NCBI RefSeq assembly: GCF_000369005.1
Contig: NZ_KB849764.1
Coordinates: 124,702 to 188,701 of the forward strand
Reading direction: 5' to 3'
From: Acinetobacter beijerinckii CIP 110307
Lineage (GTDB): Bacteria > Pseudomonadota > Gammaproteobacteria > Pseudomonadales > Moraxellaceae
DNA: 64,000 bases
Shown here piece after piece: positions 9,132 to 21,231 of the stretch. The position numbers and the translations under genes were made by a program. Under the pieces are notes generated by a model. It saw only the letters and a list, made by a program, of their open reading frames with translations. It was not told the DNA's origin and made no database searches. The stretch's first letter is position 1; each line of letters opens with the position of its first letter.

Positions 9132-9713
9132 ATGCGAACATATGCCTACGTTAGATTAGACCCTAATCTACAAGTAGAATCAGGGAAGTTTCTCTCATTT
9201 TTTAATGAGTATGGCTATAAGATTCAAAGAAATAGATTAGTTTTAGAAGAAGTTTCCGTCAATAAATCAATTATCTACAGAGATAAATTTCTTAATTTAA
9301 TCAGCTATTCATTGGAGGAAGAGGATGTTTTAGTTATAAAAAGTATAGATTGTTTAGGCAGTAATTTTGAGGAAATCTTAGCAATTACTGACAAGATTCA
9401 TCAAAAGAAAATACGGCTCATTTGTTTAGACTATTCAAAAAATGAAATAAACGGTGATTTGAAAATTTTTTTTATTCACTTTTTAAAAATGTGCTTTGAA
9501 TTTGAAAAGCTTTCTCGTTGTAATAATGATAAAGATTATAAGGTTGTCAAAAAAGTTGGTAGGCCTGAGATTTTAACGAGCGATCAAAAAAATCAAGTCG
9601 TTGAAATGTATAAGAAGGGAAGTAGTGTTTATTTCTTAGCTAAGCATTTTTCTGTTACTCGAACAGTTATCCAGCGAATATTAGATAAAGCTTCAAAAAA
9701 TAATGTTGCATAG
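9132..9713 (+). CDS. Degenerate serine-recombinase-like protein with C-terminal HTH
   Basis: 193 residues from the ATG at 9132; this start gives the family-typical MRTYAYVR N-terminus, whereas the upstream GTG at 9081 adds an unrelated leader. It aligns along its length with resolvase/invertase proteins (GYKIQRNR, KFLNLI, VLVIKSID, IRLICLDY, FEFEKLSR) and ends with a resolvase-type HTH (GRPEILTSDQ... VTRTVIQRIL, about 143-185). The active site is gone: the catalytic Ser after VR is Asp (D10), and the LDRLGR arginines are C74 and S77 (IDCLGSN). It therefore probably binds DNA without recombining it, perhaps as a regulator of this adhesin locus (inference). Confidence 0.8.
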   Translation: MRTYAYVRLDPNLQVESGKFLSFFNEYGYKIQRNRLVLEEVSVNKSIIYRDKFLNLISYSLEEEDVLVIKSIDCLGSNFEEILAITDKIHQKKIRLICLDYSKNEINGDLKIFFIHFLKMCFEFEKLSRCNNDKDYKVVKKVGRPEILTSDQKNQVVEMYKKGSSVYFLAKHFSVTRTVIQRILDKASKNNVA

Positions 9714-9740
9714 ATTTTCAATTTATACTAGATTAAAACA

Positions 9741-9776
9741 GAATCACTTATTTAAATTCTAAGTGATTCTATTTTA
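9741..9776. terminator. Probable bidirectional terminator
   Basis: A nine-pair stem (gaatcactt / aagtgattc) with an 11-base loop is followed by a T-rich run on the plus strand and preceded by A-rich sequence. It sits between the recombinase-like gene and the convergent TonB receptor gene. Confidence 0.6.
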
Positions 9777-9864
9777 ATACATATATGATTGATACCTATT
9801 TCATTTTACGTTTGCTTCAATAAATTATCTATTTAATTAATAATCTTACTCCAAAATGTATAGG

Positions 9865-11934
9865 TTAGAACTTCTTCTCAAGTGTAAATTGGAAAGAAGG
9901 AGTACCTTCATTTATCCTAGCTTGATATAGACGACCATCTGTTTGATTCGTTAAGCGTTCTTTATAGTCTGTAGCCAATATATTGTTTAGGTTCAAACTG
10001 GCAGCCCAATCAGCGGGTAAGCGTTTGGTTGCACTTAAATCCAAGCTAAAACGTTGATTAGTCGTACGATTATAGGGTTGTTCATCTAATGCACGAGAAA
10101 ATTCTGGTGTATAACTTAGATTGATGCTACTTGAAATTTTCCATGGATTGTAACTATATGATAATCCTGTGTTTATATTATATGGAGCAACATCGCTGAC
10201 TAATCGTTGATTATCTTGTTCATCTTTTATTTTTGCGCGTACAGTAGAAACTTGACCATTCATCATAAATGAATGTCCCGCATCAGTTTGTTTTAATGCA
10301 TATCGTCCAGAAAACTCAACACCATATGTTGTTGCCTTATTTTGGTTTTGTGGACGTTCTACATATCTCGTACCCTCGAGTGCGATCACTTTCTCGATGT
10401 AATCTTTAATTTCGCGATGATATGCTGTTAAGTTAATGCCACCTTTCTCTGAGTCATAGGCAAGTGTTGACTCGGCTGCACGAATTTTCTCAGGTCTAAG
10501 AAATGGATTTCCACCACGATCAGGATTATTTAATGTGCCTGCATCGCTGTCTGTTGAAACTGTGACATTTGGAATCAAACGATCTGTATTTGGACTCTTA
10601 AATGCTTGGCTTAAGTTGGTTTGAATCGACCATTTATCATTTAAGTCAAAACGGTAAGCAAACACAGGACTTAAATGCTGATCTTGATACTCAACTAATC
10701 CAGTACGATCTAACCACTCTTGACGAGCACCAATGGTTATTGTTTGATGATCGGTAAATCGCCAACTTCCTTCGCCATATACAGCAAAACGTCGCTCATC
10801 TATGCTTTTACTTACATTGCTGTCGAGTTGATTATTACGTGTATCAAAACCGAATTTGATTTGCTGCTTAGGATCTAACTTACGAACGCCATCATAAGCC
10901 AAACTATATTCATGAATTGTTTCATCAGTATATATGGTATTTAAAAGAGAGCGCGTGAGTTGAGTCTCATTTTGCTTTTCGAATGAAAAGCGAACTTTAT
11001 CACTTAAATCTTTATCTTTACGTTCATAACGAGTACTTAGTCGAATACTATCGTTTTTATCATTTTGTGTTTGATTCGCTGAGTAACTATCCATTTTGAT
11101 GTCACGATAGAATAATTCAGCAATTAATTTTTGTTGATCATCCAAGTCATATTGTAAACGTGGTGAAAACATTAACATACTTCGATTTATCGTTCGTAAT
11201 TGTTCACCTGTACCAGTTGCTGTTTCAGTTTTTGTAAGAGATGTATTATTGATCCACATTTGGTTTGCTGAAACACTATAAAACCACTGATTTTCACGAC
11301 CATCAGCTTGAAGATTTATTTGTTTTCGCTCATTTTTTTGTTGACCATTGTCTCGTAAGCCATAACCTAATTTGGCTGTACCATTTAATCGTGTATCTAA
11401 AGGTTCTTTTAAAATAATATTAATCACGGCGGAGGATGCTACCGAAGCTTGAGCAACGCTTGGTTGTTTTACAACCTCAATCCTCTCGATCATTTCTGGT
11501 GTAATGGTATCAATAATCGACATTCCACCGCGTGGTCCACCTTGAACAGGTTCGCCATTAATTAAAAATGTAGGTGCTCCACCACCACGAAAACGCATGC
11601 CCGAAGCTCCACCGCCTCCACGCGGACCTTGACCAAAGCTTGGTAATTGAAATCCTGCGGCACGGCGTAATGCATCCATGACAGATTGATCACCATACTT
11701 TTGCATTTCTTCTCTAGTTATAATTGTTTTAGGAACAGCACTAATATCATCATCTTGTTGTTTTTTGGGTTCAGGTGATGCTTTGAAACTAAGGGTGGGT
11801 AAAACTTGTGTAGTCGGTTCTGCTGTAGGAAAAGTTGTATTGGTATCATTTTCAACAGCAAGAATTGAAGAACTTATAGTAAACAATGCTGAGCTTAATA
11901 GACTCAACTTCCCAATATAGAGTGGATGTTTCAT
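9865..11934 (-). CDS. TonB-dependent siderophore receptor (FepA-like)
   Basis: 689 residues: signal peptide to about 26 (SSSILAVE), plug domain (about 65-180) with an unusual Gly/Arg-rich stretch (GQGPRGGGGASGMRFRGGG) and IERIEVVKQPSVAQ, then a 22-strand-type barrel ending in FTLEKKF with the terminal Phe of outer-membrane proteins. Takes up ferric siderophores at the outer membrane using TonB/ExbBD energy. The plug resembles catecholate (FepA/PirA/CirA) receptors but the ligand cannot be read from sequence. It is divergent from a second receptor gene, with a shared intergenic region that contains a Fur-like site. Confidence 0.85.
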   Translation of the reverse strand: MKHPLYIGKLSLLSSALFTISSSILAVENDTNTTFPTAEPTTQVLPTLSFKASPEPKKQQDDDISAVPKTIITREEMQKYGDQSVMDALRRAAGFQLPSFGQGPRGGGGASGMRFRGGGAPTFLINGEPVQGGPRGGMSIIDTITPEMIERIEVVKQPSVAQASVASSAVINIILKEPLDTRLNGTAKLGYGLRDNGQQKNERKQINLQADGRENQWFYSVSANQMWINNTSLTKTETATGTGEQLRTINRSMLMFSPRLQYDLDDQQKLIAELFYRDIKMDSYSANQTQNDKNDSIRLSTRYERKDKDLSDKVRFSFEKQNETQLTRSLLNTIYTDETIHEYSLAYDGVRKLDPKQQIKFGFDTRNNQLDSNVSKSIDERRFAVYGEGSWRFTDHQTITIGARQEWLDRTGLVEYQDQHLSPVFAYRFDLNDKWSIQTNLSQAFKSPNTDRLIPNVTVSTDSDAGTLNNPDRGGNPFLRPEKIRAAESTLAYDSEKGGINLTAYHREIKDYIEKVIALEGTRYVERPQNQNKATTYGVEFSGRYALKQTDAGHSFMMNGQVSTVRAKIKDEQDNQRLVSDVAPYNINTGLSYSYNPWKISSSINLSYTPEFSRALDEQPYNRTTNQRFSLDLSATKRLPADWAASLNLNNILATDYKERLTNQTDGRLYQARINEGTPSFQFTLEKKF

Positions 11935-12125
11935 CGCAAATACCCCGAAAAATCAATCAAATTATTTTGTGTGTAGCGTAATGTAAAATTATGTAGAAAA
12001 ATCGAATATATAACGGATAACTGAAAAATAAAAAATGATGGCTTATCTATGAGGATGATACATTTATGATCTTTTTTATATGAATAATAAATCATCAATA
12101 GAACTTAATTAGTGCGAAATATGGT

Positions 12126-12144
12126 GAAAATGAGAATTATTTTT
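12126..12144 (+). promoter_or_regulatory. Putative Fur box
   Basis: gaaaatgagaattattttt matches the 19-base Fur consensus at 14 positions by eye. It lies 66 bases before the downstream receptor start, within the divergent region between two siderophore receptors, as expected for iron-repressed transcription. Confidence 0.55.
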
Positions 12145-12209
12145 ATTAAAATTGTATCGCTTATTTATTTTAATTTTTTTTGAATTTTTGTCTGATTTTT
12201 GGAAATTTT

Positions 12210-14456
12210 ATGAACTTTTTACACACTGGTGGGAATAGTAAACCTATTTTTAAGCTAAGTTTACTTAGCCTAATGTTGATACAAGCTCAACTTGTTTTAG
12301 CGAATGAAGCAAACACTCAAACTGCGGTCATGCCAACCATCAAGATTGAAGCAATGAGTGAACTCGATCCAATCAAGAGCTATATCGATTATGAACAAGC
12401 CAGTGTGACACGTAATGGTTTAAAGAAAAAAGATATTCCTCAAACCATTGATACAATTGATGTTCAAAAATATAAAATCTATGGTGCAAATGATCTGAGT
12501 GTAATGTTACAAGGCACGCCTGGTGTATCTACAAGCTATGATATGCGTGGTGATGGCATTAATTTACGTGGATTTAATGCTGATACTGGGGATATTTATC
12601 GTGATGGTATTCGTGAAAGTGGCCAAGTACGAAGAAGTACAGCAAATATTGAGCGTATTGAAATTTTAAAAGGTCCTGCTTCAGTTTTATATGGACGTAG
12701 TTCGGGCGGTGGTGTAATCAATATGGTCAGTAAATTTGCCAATTTTGATTCGAAAAGTTCAGTCGGAATGTATGTAGGTTCTTATGATAACTACGGCTCT
12801 ACAGTTGATTTAAACCAAGTTATTTCTGATAACTTAGCCGTTCGATTAACGGGGGAATATGGAGAATCTGATAGCTTCCGTTCGGGAGTTGAAAATAAAA
12901 TTGAAATGCTTTCACCAAGTTTCACTTATAAGAATGATGAGGGTTTAACATGGACGATGCAATATACCTACGATAAATTGCATCGTGTGCCAGACCGTGG
13001 ACCATCTTATATAGCACTTCCAAAAGGAACTTCGATTAAAACAGGTTTTGCTCAAGAGGGGGACTATGTAAATGATGTTTTACAAGTTGCTCGTTCAGAT
13101 TTGAATTATGAGTTTGCACCTAACTGGAACTTTCATTGGGCATTGAGCTATCGTCAAACAGAGCAGAATTTTGATCATTTTTATGCAGGGACATATTGCG
13201 CTACAAAATCAACGACGAGTAATGGTGAAAGTAGTAAGTTGAGTGATAGTAATTACACTCCTGAAGACCAAAGACGTTGTTTCAATAATGTTGGTAAAAT
13301 TTCACAGACTTATTATTGGCAAAAGACAAATAATAAAACGACAAGTAATACCTTTGATATTCGAGGTGAATTTAATACTGGTACTTTAAAACATAATGTT
13401 CTAGTTGGTGGGGATTGGACTTATGAACAGCGTGAACCTGTATTAGCAAATAAGAATGCAAATGGTTTAAGAATTGATGGATTTTACGATCCATTGACTG
13501 GAGCGCTTACGCAAAAAAATCGTGATTCAGCTAAAGTAATTAATCAGCATAACTATAACCAAGGTGAAGGCTATGGCTTATTTATCCAAGATTTAATTAG
13601 TTTTAATGATTATTTTAAAGTGATGTTAGGTGGTCGTTATGATTATTTCCATTCACAAACAACGAATAGATTAAAAACAAATAATGACAAAGATTATCAG
13701 CGCAGCATAGACGGTGAAAGTTTTAGTCCTAACATCGGTTTAATTTGGCAACCTATAGAAAGCCAAAGTCTTTATGCATCTTATAGTAAAAGTTTTGCTC
13801 CTTTTGGTGGACGTGTAGGAGTAAGTGTTGTTTCGGCGAATACAAATGTGGATGCTTTTGACGCAGAGCCACAATATAACGAACAATATGAAATTGGTGT
13901 AAAAAGTGATTGGCTGAATGATCGTTTAAATACTCAACTTTCTGTTTTTGATATTCGAAAAAACAATATTCGTTATCAACCTGATCCAGACAATAAGCCA
14001 AATGAGTGGGTTGTTGGTGGACAGCATCAATCGAAAGGTGTCGAGTTTAGCTTTATTGGACGTGCTTTAGATAATGTATTCGTTCGCGGTGGTTATAGTT
14101 ATATCGATGCTGATGTGACAAAAGACAATAAGACCGCAAACATTGGAAAAGTATTGAATAACACACCTCGCCACACAGGAAACTTATTTGTTCGTTATTT
14201 ACCGACAGATAAGATTTATGGGGAAGTAGGCGCAAGTTATGTGGGGGATGCAAAAATTTACTCTAATGGTAATTTAGATAATAAACCTTATGACTTAGAA
14301 GGATTTACAAGACTAGATGCTGCTATTGGTTATAGTGCAGATCCTTGGAATTTGACTATTGCAGTTAATAATTTAACAAATAAAGAATATTGGCGTTCAG
14401 ATTCTATGCCTGGAACACCACGTAATTTCTTAGTGCGTTTGAATTATCAATTCTAA
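12210..14456 (+). CDS. TonB-dependent siderophore receptor (Fiu/FhuA-type)
   Basis: 748 residues from the ATG at 12210, preferred over a TTG thirty bases upstream because ggaa lies 5 bases before it and a normal signal peptide follows (cut near LVLANEA). The plug has the classical pattern SVMLQGTPGVST, GDGINLRGFNAD, IYRDGIRE and IERIEILKGPASVLYGRSSGGGVINMVSK-type sequence; the barrel ends NFLVRLNYQF. This subfamily covers catecholate and hydroxamate receptors (Fiu, FhuA, FcuA). It is likely iron-repressed through the Fur-like site upstream. Ligand not assignable. Confidence 0.88.
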   Translation: MNFLHTGGNSKPIFKLSLLSLMLIQAQLVLANEANTQTAVMPTIKIEAMSELDPIKSYIDYEQASVTRNGLKKKDIPQTIDTIDVQKYKIYGANDLSVMLQGTPGVSTSYDMRGDGINLRGFNADTGDIYRDGIRESGQVRRSTANIERIEILKGPASVLYGRSSGGGVINMVSKFANFDSKSSVGMYVGSYDNYGSTVDLNQVISDNLAVRLTGEYGESDSFRSGVENKIEMLSPSFTYKNDEGLTWTMQYTYDKLHRVPDRGPSYIALPKGTSIKTGFAQEGDYVNDVLQVARSDLNYEFAPNWNFHWALSYRQTEQNFDHFYAGTYCATKSTTSNGESSKLSDSNYTPEDQRRCFNNVGKISQTYYWQKTNNKTTSNTFDIRGEFNTGTLKHNVLVGGDWTYEQREPVLANKNANGLRIDGFYDPLTGALTQKNRDSAKVINQHNYNQGEGYGLFIQDLISFNDYFKVMLGGRYDYFHSQTTNRLKTNNDKDYQRSIDGESFSPNIGLIWQPIESQSLYASYSKSFAPFGGRVGVSVVSANTNVDAFDAEPQYNEQYEIGVKSDWLNDRLNTQLSVFDIRKNNIRYQPDPDNKPNEWVVGGQHQSKGVEFSFIGRALDNVFVRGGYSYIDADVTKDNKTANIGKVLNNTPRHTGNLFVRYLPTDKIYGEVGASYVGDAKIYSNGNLDNKPYDLEGFTRLDAAIGYSADPWNLTIAVNNLTNKEYWRSDSMPGTPRNFLVRLNYQF

Positions 14457-14490
14457 AATCTTAAATGATTGAATTTTGAATAATAAAAAA

Positions 14491-14519
14491 AGACTCGGAT
14501 CAATCCGAGTCTTTTTTTT
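14491..14519. terminator. Bidirectional terminator
   Basis: A ten-pair stem (agactcggat / atccgagtct) is flanked by an A run on the left and a T run on the right. It serves the receptor gene and the convergent purB gene. Confidence 0.9.
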
Positions 14520-14563
14520 ATGATTTATCAAACTATAAATAGGATTTATATTATGAATAAATC

Positions 14564-15961
<1,398 letters not shown>

Positions 15962-16041
15962 TTAAATTAAAATCTCTACTTACAAGAGAGATTTAGAGAG
16001 GTTGTAAAACGGTATAAAAATAAATTCGTTTCAGCATCGGT

Positions 16042-16773
16042 TTAAACCACCTGATACTGCAAACGAGCGAGGGCTTGAATATCTTGCAATAATTTACGTT
16101 TACTAAAAATCATACTCCACGAGCTGCCACCAGATTGCTTCCATAAATGAGCAAGTTGTAGGCCTGTGAATAAACACGCGCGGATACGATTTGTATGATT
16201 AATATCTTTAAATGCTTCGGCATTGCCGCGAACGAGAATGCGTGGATTGATTTGTCCCGCAGTTTCTACATAGGTTTGCGCTAGGTTGGCAATGATACTT
16301 GGGTGTAAATAGTTATTATCAAAAAAAGATAGCTGTTTTAAAATTTTTTGTTGAGAGGCTTCAATAATTTTAACGTATTCAGGATTGCTATAAACCTTCT
16401 TTTCCAGTTGCAACAAAGCCATCGCATAGGACATTGGTAGTTTCGCAGCAGAAAGTTTAGGAACACGTGATTTAGGAGCACTATTAAAAGGTTGTGTGAT
16501 ACAACCTTCCAAGGTTTTTAATCCTAAAGAAATATCAGCCAGTTGATTGAAGAAATCTAAGGTTTGGGATGCTTTATTAATTGTAGGGCGAATGTTTAAA
16601 CTCGCTTTTATGAGTAATTCAAAATAGAAATTACCTGTATCCCCAATACTTTGCTGACCCGCCATCGCGGTCATATGTGTAAGCTGTGTTGCTTGAAAGA
16701 CCGCTGCTAATGCTAAAGCACGGTTTTGTCTAACATTCAACGCTTGAGCGTGCTGAAAGGGTAACTCGACCAT
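16042..16773 (-). CDS. hflD: HflD family protein
   Basis: 243 residues, mostly helical, recognisable by the N-terminal [17 protein letters not shown], the central LGLKTLEGC and the C-terminal [19 protein letters not shown]. In E. coli HflD is a peripheral inner-membrane protein that influences lambda lysogeny by binding CII. Its role outside phage infection is not well defined. It sits 18 bases downstream of mnmA and 89 bases before purB, as in many gammaproteobacteria, so cotranscription is likely. Confidence 0.9.
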   Translation of the reverse strand: MVELPFQHAQALNVRQNRALALAAVFQATQLTHMTAMAGQQSIGDTGNFYFELLIKASLNIRPTINKASQTLDFFNQLADISLGLKTLEGCITQPFNSAPKSRVPKLSAAKLPMSYAMALLQLEKKVYSNPEYVKIIEASQQKILKQLSFFDNNYLHPSIIANLAQTYVETAGQINPRILVRGNAEAFKDINHTNRIRACLFTGLQLAHLWKQSGGSSWSMIFSKRKLLQDIQALARLQYQVV

Positions 16774-16791
16774 GCTTCGCTTCCAATTTCC

Positions 16792-17925
<1,134 letters not shown>

Positions 17926-17929
17926 CTAA

Positions 17930-18430
17930 TTAAGCATCCAAATGAGAAGTGAATGAGGGAGAGAAAGGGTGCTCATAAATAAGCGATAAAGGATATTTCT
18001 TGCCGGCAAGGGCATCTTGAACAGCTTTTAAAACCAATGGGCTACGTGCACGTGCTGATTCTTGTAGTTCAGCCAAGTTCATCCATACTGCAGCAACGAT
18101 GCCTGTATCGAGTTGCGCATTTTCTTCAACTGAAGTCACATGTGCCAAGAAGCAAAAACGGTAATAGGTACGATCAGGAAACATCGGTGGAGTATAGGTA
18201 TAAATACCGAGTAAGTGATCAACTTCAACATGATGACCTGTTTCTTCTAAGGTCTCACGTATCGCTGCCTCGATAATGGTTTCACCGCATTCGACATGAC
18301 CAGCAGGTTGGTTAAACACAGTATGTACAAAGCCTTCGCTGTGTTCTTCGACAAACAAAAAACGTCCGTCTTTTTCGACAACAGTGGCGACTGTGACATG
18401 AGGTGTCCAAGCGGTCATAGAAAGCACCAT
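17930..18430 (-). CDS. nudJ: NUDIX phosphatase NudJ
   Basis: 166 residues as drawn; a second start (MTAWTPHVTVA, at 18418) matches other NudJ proteins better and may be the true one. The Nudix box is complete: GHVECGETIIEAAIRETLEETG, with the REXXEE glutamates. In E. coli NudJ hydrolyses HMP-PP and nucleoside di- and triphosphates, and its gene precedes mnmA exactly as here. Cytoplasmic. First gene of the leftward cluster. Confidence 0.88.
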   Translation of the reverse strand: MVLSMTAWTPHVTVATVVEKDGRFLFVEEHSEGFVHTVFNQPAGHVECGETIIEAAIRETLEETGHHVEVDHLLGIYTYTPPMFPDRTYYRFCFLAHVTSVEENAQLDTGIVAAVWMNLAELQESARARSPLVLKAVQDALAGKKYPLSLIYEHPFSPSFTSHLDA

Positions 18431-18503
18431 GATTTTAAAAAACGTATTCTACAAAATTTGTGAGTTTTTGGCTACGGTCAGATTTCTAGACAAAATAATT
18501 GCC

Positions 18504-19274
18504 TTATATATCTTTATAATCTTCAAGATTTGATATTTTCCATTTACCACCCTTAACGTCTCTTTCTGCTGCTTGATTGTATTCCAGATCGAATACCTCA
18601 TTCAGAGTTGGATCTCTTAATATCATTTGTTCCAAAGCAACGAGACGAATATCATCGGGTTCTTGATCACCAGTTAAAAACTGCCAATCTCCATCGGTAT
18701 CATGAACAACACGTAAGATTGCTTGATTATGCTCTAACCATTGCCGAGTGGTAAAAATACCAAGGTTTTTCGCCTCTCTGAACTTAAAATCAGCATTTCG
18801 GTCTAAGAGTGGTTGATCATAAATGAGTTTTTCCTCAAATCCATCTTCCCAAGGCAATTTATTATTACGATCTGCCCAAACTAATTGCAAAGCGGGAAAA
18901 TTGTCGTGTTGATAGTAATTTAAAGCAGCACCAAAATAATCTTCAATATTTTTAACATCTACATGCAAAAATTGAGCACGAGTTTCTTTAAAAATTTGAT
19001 CGCCATACTCTTGATTGAGAGCAATTATTTTTCCATTTTTGATCAGATTGGCGACATCATTGATGATGGTATATGCTAAGTCCGTTGGTAACCCAAAGCA
19101 TATGATTTCAGGGTGCTGATAATTTTCATATAAACCGATACTATAACTAAAAGAGGGTAAATAGTCTGTCGCGCTAATTCCTATAACTTGCAGTCCGTAC
19201 TTTTCAATATTGAGCTTAGTTGTATTAATGAGTGCATCAGGAGTAGGGCAATTATGTGGATGATCAGTGTTCAT
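18504..19274 (-). CDS. DUF4262 domain-containing protein
   Basis: 256 residues, cytoplasmic. The N-terminal part matches the DUF4262 pattern (NIEKYGLQVIGI, FSYSIGLYENYQHPEIICFGL), and the C-terminal part has a DUF2185-like look (FTTRQWLEHNQAILRVVHDTDGDWQFLTGD). Function is unknown. It is a stand-alone gene between nudJ and the carbonic anhydrase gene, with AT-rich spacers on both sides. Confidence 0.75.
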   Translation of the reverse strand: MNTDHPHNCPTPDALINTTKLNIEKYGLQVIGISATDYLPSFSYSIGLYENYQHPEIICFGLPTDLAYTIINDVANLIKNGKIIALNQEYGDQIFKETRAQFLHVDVKNIEDYFGAALNYYQHDNFPALQLVWADRNNKLPWEDGFEEKLIYDQPLLDRNADFKFREAKNLGIFTTRQWLEHNQAILRVVHDTDGDWQFLTGDQEPDDIRLVALEQMILRDPTLNEVFDLEYNQAAERDVKGGKWKISNLEDYKDI

Positions 19275-19335
19275 TAGATATCTCTAAAAGTTTATTATTT
19301 TTTTATGCATAAAGGGTTGAAAAATAATAACGAAG

Positions 19336-19890
19336 CTAGGCTTCGCTATTCTTATAATTATCCTTCACTTTCACATAATTTTGCGCCGAATAAGGTAGAA
19401 ATGCTTTTTCTTTATCTGTGAGAGGGCGGACTTGTTGCACAGGACTACCTACATACAAATAACCGCTTTTTAAGACTTTGCGTGGTGGAACAAGGCTACC
19501 TGCACCAATCATCACATCATCTTCAATAATCACGTCATCTAAAACTACAGTATTGATCCCAATCAGGACGCGATTACCAATAGTACAGCCGTGTAAAGTC
19601 ACATGATGCCCAACAGTCACATCTTCACCAATAACTAAAGGTGAGCCATTTGGTTTTGATTGATTTTTATGACTGACATGCAACATACAATGATCTTGCA
19701 CATTACTATTTTTGCCAATCTGAATTGAGTTGACATCACCACGAATCACAGCAAAGGGCCAAACTGAAACATTCTCAGCTAATTTAACATCACCGATGAC
19801 AACTGACATTTCATCAATATAGCAACTTGCGTCAATGTTAGGTGTTTGATCGAGATACGGACGAATGTTTTTAGTCATTAGAAGCTTCAA
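19336..19890 (-). CDS. Gamma-class carbonic anhydrase family protein (YrdA-like)
   Basis: 184 residues built of left-handed beta-helix hexapeptides (VIGDVKLAENVSVWPFAVIRGDV, IGEDVTVGHHVTLHGCTIG). The zinc histidines of the family are visible in DHCMLHVSH and in VGHHVTLHGC. Members are trimeric; true carbonic anhydrase activity varies. The start may be the internal ATG at 19878 (MTKNIRPYLD). Downstream of dacC in the same direction but separated from it by a terminator. Confidence 0.85.
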   Translation of the reverse strand: MKLLMTKNIRPYLDQTPNIDASCYIDEMSVVIGDVKLAENVSVWPFAVIRGDVNSIQIGKNSNVQDHCMLHVSHKNQSKPNGSPLVIGEDVTVGHHVTLHGCTIGNRVLIGINTVVLDDVIIEDDVMIGAGSLVPPRKVLKSGYLYVGSPVQQVRPLTDKEKAFLPYSAQNYVKVKDNYKNSEA

Positions 19891-19916
19891 AACAAAATAT
19901 GATGGAATTATAAATT

Positions 19917-19950
19917 AAAAAAGCATTCATACCCAAGAGTATGAATGCTT
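19917..19950 (-). terminator. Terminator of dacC
   Basis: A twelve-pair stem (aagcattcatac / gtatgaatgctt) with a six-base loop, followed by a T run on the minus strand, 18 bases past the dacC stop codon. Confidence 0.85.
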
Positions 19951-19968
19951 AAGGTGCAAACTTAAAAC

Positions 19969-21117
19969 TTAGAACAAGTTGCTAAAGAACATTTTGATAT
20001 GGTCGATCATACGAGCAAAGAAACCCGCTTCTTCAACAGGTTTTAATGCAACAAGCGGTTTTTCAGCAATTACTTTACCATCAAGGCTTGCCACTAATTT
20101 ACCTACCACTTGACCTTTTGCTAAAGGTGCATTTAGTTTAGGTTGAACGACAAGCTGAGTTTTGATTTTATCTGCTTGACCTTTAGGCATGGTTACGTTG
20201 AAGTTTTCGGCTAAACCAATTTGAACGTCATCTTCTTTACCAAACCAAACTTTTGCTTTCGCAAGAACTTGATTTGCAGGTTGTACATTTGCAGTTTCAA
20301 AGTTTGCAAAACCCCAAGCCAATAATGTACGTGTTTGATTGGCACGCTCATTCATGCTTGGTGTACCAAAGATCACTGAAATTAAACGCATTGGACCACG
20401 TTTACTTGAGGTGGTTAAACAATAACCTGCTTCTTCGGTGTGACCTGTTTTTAAACCATCAACACTTGGGTCTGTATAAAGCAAAGCATTACGGTTGCCT
20501 TGTTTAATACCATTAAATGTAAACTCTTTTTCTGAGTAAATTGGGTAATATTTAGAGCTATCTTTGATAATATGCTGTGCCAACACAGCCATATCTTTAG
20601 CAGTAGAATAATGTCCTTCTGCTGGCATACCTGTTGAGTTCATGAAATGGGTATTGACCATACCAACACGTTTAGCTTCTTGGTTCATCATGTGGGCAAA
20701 GGTTCCTTCGTTACCCGCAACATGTTCTGCCATTGCTTTAGAAGCATCATTACCCGATTGAATAATAATACCACGAAGCATTTCTAATACGGTCGCCGTA
20801 CCATTTAAAGGTACATACATGCATGACTCAGTACTACTTCCACGACACCACGCAGATTCATTCATGCGTACTTGTTCGTCCTCAGTCAATTCACCCTTTA
20901 AAAGTTTTTGTTCAATGATGTAACTGGTCATCATTTTTGTCATAGACGCTGGCGCAAGTTTTTCATTTTCGTTTTTTGCGGCTAGGATCTGTCCTGTCTC
21001 ATAATCCATTAATACATAGGATTTATTATTTAATTCTGGTGGAGCAGATAGGACAGTTGCTGCATATGAAAAGCTTGGCAAAAGTAATAATGCAGCAAGA
21101 GCGCTTTTTTGAGTCAT
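19969..21117 (-). CDS. dacC: D-alanyl-D-alanine carboxypeptidase (PBP5/6 type)
   Basis: 382 residues from the ATG at 21117, which starts the signal peptide MTQKSALAALLLLPSFSYA; an in-frame start 45 bases upstream would add an implausible leader. Active-site motifs are SMTK (58-61), SGN and KTG in the usual order, followed by the PBP5-type C-terminal beta domain and an amphipathic membrane anchor (FFARMIDHIKMFFSNLF). The enzyme trims the terminal D-Ala from peptidoglycan pentapeptides on the periplasmic face of the inner membrane. Confidence 0.93.
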   Translation of the reverse strand: MTQKSALAALLLLPSFSYAATVLSAPPELNNKSYVLMDYETGQILAAKNENEKLAPASMTKMMTSYIIEQKLLKGELTEDEQVRMNESAWCRGSSTESCMYVPLNGTATVLEMLRGIIIQSGNDASKAMAEHVAGNEGTFAHMMNQEAKRVGMVNTHFMNSTGMPAEGHYSTAKDMAVLAQHIIKDSSKYYPIYSEKEFTFNGIKQGNRNALLYTDPSVDGLKTGHTEEAGYCLTTSSKRGPMRLISVIFGTPSMNERANQTRTLLAWGFANFETANVQPANQVLAKAKVWFGKEDDVQIGLAENFNVTMPKGQADKIKTQLVVQPKLNAPLAKGQVVGKLVASLDGKVIAEKPLVALKPVEEAGFFARMIDHIKMFFSNLF

Positions 21118-21176
21118 TCTAGGTGGTTCCAATATCTTGTGTGAAGCAGAAGAGCCTAGCATTTTAGGATAAAGCT

Positions 21177-21209
21177 AAGCCGACTTCTATGGGCGAAGTC
21201 GGCTTTTTC
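21177..21209. terminator. Hairpin terminator between two leftward genes
   Basis: An eleven-pair perfect stem (aagccgacttc / gaagtcggctt), loop tatgggc, with a T run on the plus side. It lies just beyond the stop codon of the small periplasmic protein gene, so it may end that message even though the minus-side T tract is weak. Confidence 0.65.
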
Positions 21210-21231
21210 ATACAGTATTGTAACCAATCAG

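Noticed and set aside
13753..14253. Minus-strand ORFs inside the second TonB receptor
   Set aside because: Shadows of a well-supported receptor gene.
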